A program made the translations under genes and the position numbers. The notes below the pieces were generated by a model. It was not told where the DNA came from. It searched no databases and saw only the letters and a list, made by a program, of their open reading frames with translations. Source: Paulinella micropora (lineage: Eukaryota > Cercozoa > Imbricatea > Euglyphida > Paulinellidae). From it: a stretch of 64,000 nucleotides of DNA. Of this stretch, positions 50,293 through 60,400 are shown one piece after another (positions within the stretch are counted from its first letter, which is position 1; each line of letters opens with the position of its first letter). Location: positions 96,001 to 160,000 of the forward strand of contig WBZZ01004177.1 of the NCBI GenBank assembly GCA_019918135.1, written 5' to 3'.

Positions 50293-52474
50293 ATGAGCCA
50301 AGCGGTCCCTGCGTCTTGCCCCACCGCCGCCGAGCCGGGCGGCCCCGTAGAACTACTGCTCCTGCTCAGGGGTGGGCCCGACGGCTTCGAAGCCAGCTTC
50401 CGCCACCTAGTGCGCCGCACCCCGCCCACCGCCCTCCGCTACTTGTTCCAGAGCCGGTGCCTGTTTGGCGCCGGTCCGTCGTCCTGGCCGCGCCTGGCCG
50501 AACTGTGCCTGGAGGAGGACCAACCCGCCGCGGCAGCGGAGTGCTACGAAAGCGCTGAACAGGAGGCGCTCGAGTGCGCGGAGTGGCTGAGCTCACGCGC
50601 GGCCGGCGTGGCTATCCCGTATGGTTCGTTCGCGCTAGCCGAAGGGTTCTTCAGCCTCTGGCACAGAAAGACGGGCCAGTGGCTGCTGCGGCCAAGAGCC
50701 ACTCCCGGACTGCGGGACCTCTGGGATTGCTATGAGAGGCTCGCGGCGGGCGCCGTCCGGCCCTCGCCGCTGCCCGGCCAAGCCCTGCAGGACCTGGGGA
50801 GTACGTGTGCGTTGGACGCGGCCGTGCTGGGCGGCATCACTGCGCGCCTAACGCTGGCCTGCCTGCCCGCTCGATCCGAAAGAATGCCCGCGCTGACGTT
50901 TGCACAAGAGTGGCTAGAGTGGCTGCGAGTCCTAGCTACGATCTGGGGGCGGCTGCGCCGGCTACCACAGTACGCCAAGGCCGAAGCGTTGTGGCGGGTC
51001 GTGAAACGTTTGCAGGAGCTGAGCCGCGAGCAGCGGCACAAGGTGCTGACGGTGTTCGGGGCCGAGCTCCTGGTGTGTGACCTCATGCGCGAGCTCGGAC
51101 TGCGGCCCGACACGGGTGCTTGTCTGCTGGCTACGGAACGTGGTGGCGTTCCTGTGGGCGGGGCTGCTGTTGCTAGGGCAGGAGGACCTGGTGCGGCTGC
51201 TGGCCGAGGCCGGTGAGGTGCTCCGCCTGCCGGAGGCCACGGGCTCGTCCGGGCCGGCCTGGGTCCGCGCAGCCCTGTGCGTGCAGTCTCCGTTCTTGCT
51301 AGACTACTTTCTGCGTTCGGCGCCCGGCCCGCAGCCGGGCCCCGTCCTGGCGGAAATGCTGTACACCGTGTGCGTACTGGATTGGGAACCCCAGGGAACG
51401 TCCTTCCGCCTCCGCCTCAAGCTCTTGCCCCTGCTGCGCTGCCTCGCACAAGTGCTCCTGGCCCACGGAGCTCGGCCCAGCGCCAAGTGGGCGGGGTTGG
51501 GGCAGGAGACAGACGAGGCCCTGCTCAACTACCTGCGGGGCCGGGGCCTCCACTCGCCGGCGGCTACGCTGGACTACCTAGGCCAGGAGGGCGAGCGGGC
51601 CTGGCACCGGCAGGCAGCCGAGGCACCTTCCGAGCCTACCAACCTCCTGCAGCGGCTGTGCGTGGACGCACGGGAGGCCGTGGAACAGCTGCGGGCCGAT
51701 GAACAAAGCGCTAGCAACAGCGTCAGGCGCACCCGGCAAGAGTTGGCGCGGACCAAAGAAGAACTAGCTACTAAGCAGACGGAGCTGGGCCGGGTGACTC
51801 GGCAGCTCGCTAGCAAGCAAGCCGCCGTGCGCGAGACCCTGAACGAGGTGGCCGCCGTGCGCCGGGACCTGCGTACGCAGACTGAGCAGCTGCGGTCGGG
51901 GCAACGGGCGCTCGACAAGATTCAGCAGACGGTCGAGTCGGCACAGGCCGTGCGCCGGGACGTACAAGCACAGAAGCAGGAGCTGCGCTCGGGCGAGGCG
52001 GCTCTGGCTAGGGTGCGGGCGTCCATGGACGACCTGCGGACGGTCGTCGACACACTGCGGCGGGAGAAGGACGAGCTGGCCTCCCAGGTGGCGAAGGCCC
52101 AGGCGCAGCCGGCGCCGGCACGAAAGGACGAGCTAGCCCCCGGGCCGGAGGTGGCGCCGGTCGAGAGCGCCGGGGCGACCGCACGGCTGCTGGCCGGCCT
52201 CCGGCCCGAGCGCTGGCCGGACGCGGATGACGTGGACGCGGTCGGCGCCCTGCGGCAGGGCCTGGCTCAGCGGCTGGCTCAGGTCTCCGACCTAGAACGC
52301 AAGCTCCAGCGGCCGTCGTGTGTGGTGTGCCTTGAGGAACCGGGCCGGGACACGGGGCCGCTCGTCGTCTTTGTGCCTCGCGGCCACCTGCGCGTGTGCC
52401 AGGACTGTGCCCAGGGACTGAAGCAGTGTCCCTGCTGCCGTGCGGTCATACAAGCAGCCGTGAAGCCTTGCTAA
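50293..52474 (+). pseudogene. Coiled-coil protein with C-terminal RING finger (probable E3 ubiquitin ligase)
   Basis: ATG 50293. About 290 helical residues, then one frame change near 51140, then a second helical region, a long coiled coil (roughly 51690-52110, heptad-like QLRADEQSASNSVRRTRQEL) and a C-terminal RING of the C3HC4 kind. The RING reads CVVCLEEPG, VPRGHLRVCQDCAQ, LKQCPCCRAVI, resembling IAP-type RINGs. Such RING proteins transfer ubiquitin and are common in large DNA viruses. Total is about 725 residues. Polyadenylation signals AATAAAATAAAA follow at 52540. Confidence 0.65.
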
Positions 52475-52680
52475 GGGCTCCTACCCAGGACCGGGAGAGA
52501 GAGAGAGGAAGAGAAAAAAAGCGGTCAGCCTGTTTTTGGAGCAATAAAATAAAAACTTCCCGAGTGGCCTGCCGGAAGGCTAGACTACGACCTGTCTGTC
52601 TCTCTCCGGACTGACATAGGCACCGGCATGCCGGTGCACAGTTTGTGTCAGGGGGCTAGTTACCCAGCGGTCATGTGTTA

Positions 52681-52748
52681 GCCGTGACGTAGAATTGTGA
52701 CGAGCCGTGACGTAGAATTGTGACGAGCCGTGACGTAGAATTGTGACG
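52681..52748 (+). repeat. Tandem repeat, 23-24 bp, three copies
   Basis: GCCGTGACGTAGAATTGTGAC is present three times (that unit written in two pieces would be GCCGTGACGTAG and AATTGTGAC). Each contains TGACGT, a CRE-like half palindrome. Confidence 0.8.
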
Positions 52749-52824
52749 GTGGCAGGAGCCTCGCGGTGGACCGGACGAGGCCAAGGGGTAGGCAGCAGTC
52801 TCACCTCCAGGCAGGGGGGGGGGT

Positions 52825-53005
52825 CGTCTTCACTCTCGAGATTGGGAGCAAGAGGGGGGGGGGGTCGTCTTCACTCTCGAGACTGGGAGCAGGGGGAAGT
52901 CGTCTTCACTCTCGAGACAGACAAGAAGGGGGGGCCGTCTTCACTCTCGAGAGGGGCAAGAGGGGGGGGGGCGTCTTCACTCGAGAGGGGGGTAGATTCA
53001 TGTTG
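52825..53005 (+). repeat. Interspersed repeat TCTTCACTCTCGAGA with G runs
   Basis: Five or six copies, about 40-50 bases apart, each joined to a run of 7-11 G. Diverged copies also occur at 49790-49830. Confidence 0.75.
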
Positions 53006-53149
53006 ACGCTCGAGGGAAGGGGAGGTTTCCACCCCCCCCCCCCCGGGGGTCACTTGCATTCCCTTGAGGGGAGGGGAGAACCCCCCTGACCCCCGGGGAG
53101 GGGTTGCCGCCGACCGCTCGCACTCGGGGGGGGGGGGCCGGGGGTCCAA

Positions 53150-53397
53150 GTAGTGCCCGCGCGCGGCGGCCAGGGGGGGGGGGTCGTCCCCGTCCACGCC
53201 CGGTCCCCGGGAACCTGCCGGTAAACGCCGGGCGCGGGCGGGGAGGGGGGGTGAGGTCGCCAACCCCCCGGCGCCGGGTGGAGCACCCCGGGGGTCGAAG
53301 TAGTGCCCGCGCGCGGCGGCCAGGGGGGGGGGTCGTCCTCGTCCACGCTCGGTCCCCGGGAACCTGCCGGTAAACGCCGGGCGCGGGCGGGGAGGGC
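53150..53397. repeat. Duplicated unit of about 150 bp at the edge of the GC block
   Basis: AAGTAGTGCCCGCGCGCGGC begins at about 53151 and again at 53302. The copies agree through GTAAACGCCGGGCGCGGGCG with few differences. The second copy ends exactly where AT-rich DNA begins. Confidence 0.8.
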
Positions 53398-53447
53398 TTC
53401 AATTATAATTATAATTAATACACGTCTTAACAGAAAATATTAATTAG
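53397..53447. repeat. 51-bp direct repeat, left copy
   Basis: Starts CTTCAATTATAATTATAATT at the GC/AT boundary and contains GTCTTAACAGAAAATATTAA. It matches 54112-54162 with two substitutions. Confidence 0.85.
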
Positions 53448-53651
53448 TAACCATCCTTGCCGTATGCGTGTGTGTGTGTGTCGTGACATGCAGCACCATC
53501 ATTGCTGTATGTCTATGTCTGTGTGTGTCGTGATGTTGACATGCAGCACCATCGTTGCTGTATGTCTGTGTGTGTCTGTCGCGACATCAGCACCATCATT
53601 GCTGTATGTCTGTAATCTACGAAGGAGAAAGATTCTAGAAATTTATATTTC

Positions 53652-53659
<8 letters not shown>

Positions 53660-53686
<27 letters not shown>

Positions 53687-53742
53687 CGCTCGCTCGCTCG
53701 CTCGCTCTCGCTATCGCTGTTTATCTCTCTCTCTCTCTCTAT

Positions 53743-53791
<49 letters not shown>

Positions 53792-53805
53792 TCACACACT
53801 CACTC

Positions 53806-53869
<64 letters not shown>

Positions 53870-53925
53870 ACACACACACACACTCACACACACACTCACT
53901 CTCTCTCTCTCTCTCTCAGGCTCTC
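53660..53925. repeat. (CT)n/(CA)n microsatellite complex
   Basis: Long CT tracts interrupted by CGCT and CACA stretches. Open frames here encode only Ser/Leu or His/Thr repeats and are not genes. Confidence 0.9.
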
Positions 53926-54111
53926 TTTCTGGGAAGGAAGGGGAGAAGAAGGAGAAGAAGAGTAGTAGAGAAAGTGAAGGTATATACAGGAGATTCACCG
54001 CCAGCGCATGAGGATCTTGCTGGCAAGCGACAACGGAAGCAGAGTAGCCAACTTAGTATATAGAAATAGTAATAATTTGTTATATACCTTGAACACTAAT
54101 AGAGACCCTAA

Positions 54112-54162
54112 CTTCAATTATAATTATGATTAATACATGTCTTAACAGAAAATATTAATTAT
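54112..54162. repeat. 51-bp direct repeat, right copy
   Basis: Second copy of the boundary sequence, 715 bp from the first. Confidence 0.85.
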
Positions 54163-55361
54163 TCATATCATTTGCATTTAGTTTGTTTACACTTTTGATT
54201 TAATTTATCTCTATTAATTAATACTTGCTGCAAATATTTTCTTTAGTATTAAATTTCTTTAGTATTAAAGTTGTAATGTCTGCGTAAAACTAAATTGCAC
54301 TTGAATAAAATGTAAAGGAGCCTCCTGTTTCCGGTTTCAAATATCAAAGTATCGACAGTATTTTTTGGTTATTACAAATATAATAAAACTATAGTGTTTG
54401 TGTAAAATTAAGTGTCACGAGTCATATTAATAACTTCAACTCAGTGCAAGTCAAGGGCCCCCTACGCCAACCCCGCGCTGCCGACCCCGCCTCGCTGCGC
54501 GATAGCGCGGCGAGGCGGGGTCGGCGTTGGCCCCCCCCCCCCCCCCAGTGCTTCAGGTACACATGCACTGCGGGGCAAAACACCTCTCTAACTACATCTA
54601 TTACATCTCGGCTCTGCCGGCCCCTCCATCTTTTCCTTATTGAAACATGAAAATCTCATTTTTCGTAGCTTGAGTATTATTTCTTGCACAGGTGAATAGG
54701 TGAATCGTTTTGTATTATCATTAAACGTATTTCTCCAACTTTATGTAATTTGTAAATGTATGTGGAAGGCAAAAACTAAAAAATCACAAAACCAGTATTT
54801 TTCTGGTTTTAGGGACATATACATCTTAGTATTCATCAGTTTTAAGAATTTTAAGTATTGGAATCGTCTTTCACAACCACAAACTAAAGCTCCACCAAAT
54901 GATTTTTGTTCATTTTGCCTAGAAGCTACAAACCAAAAAATGTGTTTTCACAACTTCACCTGTCTGACCTACACATGCCTGTACATTTTTTCCTGAACCT
55001 TTCTCCTTCAGTTTTTTTTAGTGTAATCATGTCTCACTGACATATACTTACGATAGGTACAAAAATATTGAAATAGAGAAGTGTCTGCTTCACTCCTGGA
55101 GGCAGGCAAGTCCAAGATGTCGGAATGTCAAACAAGTTTTGATCAGTTTTCTTCTGGGTTTCATGTGTTTTTTCAACAAAAACTACGTAGATTTGAAGGT
55201 ATAGTGTTTTAGGACTCCCCCAACCTATTTAGGAGCTGTAGGACCGTCAATTGTTTTAGAAATGAATTTTTATTTGCTTGTTCAGCTGCCCTTAAGGGAC
55301 TGTTTTCCGGCCGACTCTGTGTGTCTCATAGATGTTGAAATTTTCTCAAAATTCGATTGAA
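54163..55361. other. AT-rich non-coding region
   Basis: Apart from the hairpin and C run, no gene is supported. A 98-codon frame at 54700-54996 is Phe/Lys-rich without recognisable content. Confidence 0.5.
54480..54525. other. Perfect 16-bp GC hairpin
   Basis: Arms 54480-54495 and 54510-54525 are exact inverted repeats (GCCGACCCCGCCTCGC and its complement). The 14-base loop contains a smaller GCGC/GCGC stem. Outer CCAAC and GTTGG extend it after an 8-base bulge. A C16 run follows. The surroundings are AT-rich. Confidence 0.8.
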
Positions 55362-55653
55362 TTATTTATCGAGATGCATTGTATAACGTTCAATAGTTCA
55401 AAAGCTAAAAAAAATAACAAGCAAAAACAGATTCTTTAATCATAATCGTGGTTGCAAACCATTTTTTCACCACACTTGAATAAGCAAAAAAATTACGGCC
55501 CGACCTGTTATTTATCGAGATGCATTGTATAACGTTCAATAGTTCAAAAGCTAAGAAAATAACAAGCAAAAACAGATTCTTTAATCATAATCGTGGTTGC
55601 AAACCATTTTTTCACCACACTTGAATAAGCAAAAAAATTACGGCCCGACCTGT
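55362..55653. repeat. 146-bp tandem duplication
   Basis: Two nearly identical copies, starting at 55362 and 55508, each beginning TTATTTATCGAGATGCATTG and ending CGGCCCGACCTGT. Confidence 0.9.
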
Positions 55654-55734
55654 CTTTTTGACAAAGTTTCCGAAAAAATTTCCACGTCAGTTTTTTATCA
55701 GTCATAGCCCTAAGAGAAAGCAAGGAAGCGAGCG

Positions 55735-55910
55735 AGCGAGAGAGAGAGAGAGAGAGAGAGTTTGTGTGCGTGTGTGTGCGTGGAAGAGCGAGAGAGAGAG
55801 AGCGAGCGAGAGAGAGAGAGAGAGAGGCAAACAGACAGACAGACACACACAGAGAACAGAAAAGGAGAGAGAGAGAGAGAGTTTGTGTGCGTGTGTGTGC
55901 GTGGAAGAGC

Positions 55911-55964
<54 letters not shown>

Positions 55965-56135
55965 CAAACAGACAGACAGACACACACAGAGAACAGAAAA
56001 GGAGAGAGAGAGAGAGAGTTTGTGTGCGTGTGCGTGCGTGGAAGAGCGAGAGAGAGAGAGAGAGAGAGAGGCGCAGACAGACAGACAGAATAACAGATAG
56101 AAAGAGAAAGAGAGAGAAGGAGAGAGAGAGAGTAT
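55735..56135. repeat. (GA)n-based higher-order repeat
   Basis: Three units of (GA)n, TTTGTGTGCGTGTG, GGAAGAGCGAG and GCAAACAGACAGACAGACAC arranged in tandem with period about 110-125. Long frames on both strands are low complexity only. Confidence 0.85.
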
Positions 56136-56235
56136 TTTCACATACGTGTATTCGATTTCTTTGGCTAAGCTGCGACTCATGTCAGCCATCAATCTGTTAA
56201 CACAAGAAAAAAATTATATTGTTATCATTATTATT

Positions 56236-56270
<35 letters not shown>

Positions 56271-56271
<1 letters not shown>

Positions 56272-56396
56272 GGAAGTGTTGGAACTGTCCTTGCGGGGGT
56301 GTCATAGAGCCTATCGTCAATTCTTCGTACTCCCCTCACGGGTGAGACGATGGAGGCGCATGTGCAGATTTGCATCAGCCATTGACAGAGAAGCAC
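56271..56396 (+). mobile_element. tRNA-derived SINE, 5'-truncated copy
   Basis: Only the 3' body (from TGGAAGTGTTGGAACTG) through GAGAAGCACT is present, lacking the tRNA-like head. Flanked by ATT repeats on both sides; the downstream tail runs to 56506. Confidence 0.75.
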
Positions 56397-56506
<110 letters not shown>

Positions 56507-57495
56507 TGGAGGGGTGCACAAGATGGCACTCCATGGGAAGAGGAGGTGGTTGGGCCTCTCCCCACGAAGGTGACCGCTTGGGGAGGGCGGTCACCGGGAT
56601 ATGCGCAACTCTCAACTGGGCATTTACTCGGTAGGGGTTCGGCCAGGCAGGTTGTGGGGTTGTCTGTTGGATTGTTGGTTGGCTCGTTTTTCTTGGCTGT
56701 TGGTTTGGGTCTGGTTTCCTGGTTAGCCCATTTTCGCCGAATTTCCTGCCGGTAAATGCCTGGGGGCTTCCAGTTCCGTTTTGGTGATCTTGTTGAGGTG
56801 AGCATTCGGAGGAAACAGTACCGAGATGGGTTGAAGATAGGATTAACATTGAGCCGAGATGGGGCTGAGTTGACCTGTTCCAACTCGGCTCCATTTCGGC
56901 TTCATGTTAATCCTATCTTCATCCTATCTGGGTTTTGTCTCCTCCCTATCTTCGCTTCTTCGGGGTTGCCTAACTGGAACACATGATGAGCGCACGTTGG
57001 AGAGGGGCTTCAGTCGGTCCCAATGCCTTGCCAGTGCCTTGCTGCGTTGCCGTGCCTTGCCCCATGCATTCACACCCTCCACCGTTGCATTTCTAACTGA
57101 GCAGCTTCGGCTGGGATTACTATACTTGTCTGTAAGACCCTATAGGTACCGCTAGGTTCGCGCCTTCTATACCCACGTGGGGGAAGGAGTTTCAGCGGCA
57201 CGCCGTCCGATCTGGCTCCACTCGGGGACACCCGTACCTCATGATGTGTATTGTTAGGAGCAGCTGAAAGTCCATAAGGCATGAGAGTAGAGACGTTGGC
57301 GATGCGATGGAGAGTGTGTGTAGTGCGTGAGGCAGGTTCTGGCGACGCTGGGGGTGCTGGCGGGCGCCGAAGGGCATAAGCGACGCGGCAGCGTCCAGTG
57401 ACACCGGCGGAAATGCGTGTAGTGTGTGTTGCAGATACCGCCGATGCTATTTGCATGGACGGACGCTTTCCTCGGCGTAAAGAGGCGCGGCGGTG
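56507..57495 (+). other. Probable 5' region of the LINE
   Basis: GC-balanced sequence between the SINE tail and the LINE start codon, with no supported gene on either strand. It probably contains the LINE promoter and 5' UTR; the exact 5' end of the element is unknown. Confidence 0.4.
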
Positions 57496-60400
57496 ATGGC
57501 CAGCGACATTGGCAGTCTACTACTCTCAATGGATTACAAATACGCGAAGCACGGAGCTACCACTGTGGCCCTTATGGGACAAGGTAGAATCGCCGAAGAC
57601 CTGGACAATCCCCGTGGGAATGCCTCTTCGACGGGCTCTGGCCCGATGTCCCAGGATGGGAGGATGAGGGCTCGCGTATATGACGGAATTCCTGAACCAC
57701 GTGGAGAGGCTATCTTAGCTGCGCCTCATCCTTCCTCCCCAAACCTGGCACACGGGTCGGCGCTTCAACATAAGGCGAGCGGCGCTATATGGCAGATGGC
57801 ACCGCCGCCTCGACGTTACCGGCGGGTAGATCGGTACGACAAGGACGGGCGTAATCTGATTGTCTGGGGGCTCTCAGAACGCGCCAATCTACAGGAGATC
57901 GCCTCCAAAATGAGCGGTCTTGGTCTGGTGGTCCCGGTAATGGAGTGGCAAGGCCAGCGAATGTCTCGTCACCTGGAGCTGGTCTACGAGGACGATGACA
58001 GCAGGCAGACGGCGTTGCAGCAACTCAAACATCTCAAATTTTTCGGCATAGGGGTCAATGTGGCCCTTGGGCGCAGGTTCAGGGACAGGGAACGTGTCCG
58101 AAGGCTTATTTGCATCCATCTGCGTGGGGAAGCGGCGGTCCGGAAGGAGGAAGCTGCGACGGGATATCGCGTCTTGCCTCTGCATGAAGAATGTGTAGAT
58201 GATGTGCAGGTGGTGTCTTCGGAATTGGCTGCCGATGCACCTAAGTGTGTGTCTGAGTGTGCTGATGTGCATGTGGTGCCCCTACATTCGGCGGCCAGTG
58301 CAGTGGGGGACCAACCTGCGCAAGCACCTGCAGAGGGGGGCAGCACGAGGGCGGAAGCCAAGCGCGGCCGTCGGGTCCGGAAACGAGCCAAGAAGCACCG
58401 CTCCAAGCAGTTCGATACCGGCTTCAAGCTACTCGTCGCGAGTGACAACTGGCAGGGTAAAACGGGATACGACAACGTAGGCACGGCGGAATGGGCATCA
58501 TTCTACAAGCACGAGGGCTGGCTAGTCATCGGGGCTCAGGAGCACCGCATGGGCAAGAAGCAACTTTCCAAATGCAGCCTGGATGGATTCCGGATTTTTG
58601 GAAAACCTGCGGAGGTCAGCGAGAAAAATCGCTGCAAGGGTGGGGTTCTATTCGCGGTGGCTAACTTCCTTGGTCCGCATTGCAACCTGGTGTCAGCCCC
58701 CGTCGACCACCGGCAGCAAGTGTGGCTGCGTATCGCCTCGGGTGTTACCGGCGCTCAGGATATCTATGTGGGCAACGGCTACTTTCCCCAGGAAACGCAG
58801 GAAGAAGAGTCGTCAGAGGCGTATGCGGCCTGGCAGGCAGCTATAGCTTTTTTTGGAGCCAAAGGTCTTGTGGTCACGGTGGCGGATGCCAACGCGAAGC
58901 TCGGGCCGGCATGCAGCCGAAAAGAGGAGGGCATCGTCGGTCAGCACGGGGAGGTCGATCATAAGGGAGCACCGGTACGTTCGGAGAACGGCAAGAGACT
59001 CGCAGCTGTCCTCGTCGCTACGGGCCTGCGAAATCTGAGCGGCTTCTCGTGCCCAGTGGAAGAATCCTACTGGTGGTCCCGGCGTGAGCAGCGCGGCATG
59101 GGCACAGGCAAGCACCTCCTCGATTACATCTGCGCGTCGCCTGGCTTGGCATCTGGAGCAAAGTTCGGAGTATGCGAAGATGATCTTGATACGGACCACA
59201 AGGCAGTATGGGCCGAACTGACGTGGAGCGGCCAGCGCCGGCCGAAGCGGGCTGCGAAACCTTACAGGTCCTTTCGTGTTGATAAGCTTATTGGTGCTGG
59301 TGTCTCGGGTAATGATCACGCTGCGAAGCAAGCGCTGGATTATCTACGCGACAAGTTCGATGACGTATTCCAGCATTGCCTACAGAAGCTTGGAGTGCAT
59401 CAGCCGCCTGAGCTTGACCTATCGGGTGGTGCCGACAGCCAACGGGTGGTAGATGACGTCACCGAGCGAGTGGCGCAGTCCTTCCGAATGGCGGCGCACC
59501 GGGTCCTTGGCTCCAGATGTATACGACCCCGTTTCACCAACAATTGGTTCGACGGGGAGCTAAAGGAGCTCATTCAGCAGCGCCGGGAGGCCTACGCAGC
59601 ATACAGGAGGGATGAATCGAATGCGGAAGCCCGTCTGAATTGGCTACGGCTTCGCAAGCAAATTCGGAAGGCAACTCGGGCCAAGAAGTCCGCCTCCTTC
59701 AAGCAAGTGCAGGAAGAAGCGGTCAAATGTCAACGCGAGCAATCCTCAAAGCGCTTTTGGCTACTCGCAAAGCGGCTTGGCGGGGCACGCAGAACGAAGG
59801 TCTCCGCGCCGGTGCAAAGGGAGGATGGCTCACTGGCGTGTACGCCGCCGGAAAAGGTCGCTCGGTGGGAGGAATTTCGGAAAAATTCGGTGAAGCCACG
59901 GGAAAATCCGGCAAGTGCGGCTGTTGTGGTGGAGTGCTGTGCAGAAGCAGGCTCGCTGGAGTGGGAGGAAGCCGAAGCTAAGCGGCAGTTCCACTGGAAC
60001 GATCGCTTCAGAGATGAGGTGGCCCGGGCTATGAAGGAGCACGAAGTAGGTAAAGACACTTGCGAAGAGCTGGACAAGCCGTTCACGCAAGAGGAGGTCC
60101 TTGCAAGGCAACGTGCCCTGAATAACCACAAAGCTTGTGGCGAGGACAAAGTGAAGAACGAGATGCTCAAGTATGGCGGCGCCTACATCAATGGCTACTT
60201 AACGCAGTACTTCAACTGGATTCGAGAAGCCGAGAGGACTCCAAAAGCTTGGGGCAAGGGAATCATCGTCAATATCCCCAAGGGTGGGGATCCTACGGAT
60301 CCTGACAACTGGAGGGATATCTCGATTATTAGTTGCCTTGGTAAGCTGTATCTGTCCTTATTAGCTACTCGTCTAACGCTCTTCGTGGATGGCCCGGATA

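Larger units (their letters stand above)
52475..53396. other. Right end of the GC block: terminator signals and repeats
   Basis: After the AATAAA cluster come a 23-bp repeat (52681-52748), several units containing CTTCACTCTCGAGA (52810-53000) and a roughly 150-bp duplicated unit. No gene is supported. Confidence 0.6.
19540..53397. other. GC-rich inserted block, giant-virus-like candidate
   Basis: Composition changes abruptly from AT-rich to strongly GC-rich within a few bases at about 19540 and back at 53397. Inside, genes are short-spaced on both strands, CpG is abundant, and G or C runs of 8-18 bases are common. There is an RPB5-like polymerase subunit gene. No terminal inverted repeats or target-site duplications can be seen at the edges by eye. 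Individual genes are listed below. Confidence 0.6.

Noticed and set aside
19540..53397. Bacterial contamination or symbiont DNA
   Set aside because: GT-AG introns with conserved phase, AATAAA-type 3' signals, an RPB5-like subunit and absence of Shine-Dalgarno-led operons argue against bacteria.
53660..56135. Ser/Leu/His- or Arg/Glu-repeat ORFs in CT/GA tracts
   Set aside because: Open only because the dinucleotide repeats contain no stops; no independent coding evidence.
57070..57529. Minus-strand ORFs in the LINE 5' region
   Set aside because: Short, overlapping each other in several frames, with no recognisable content.
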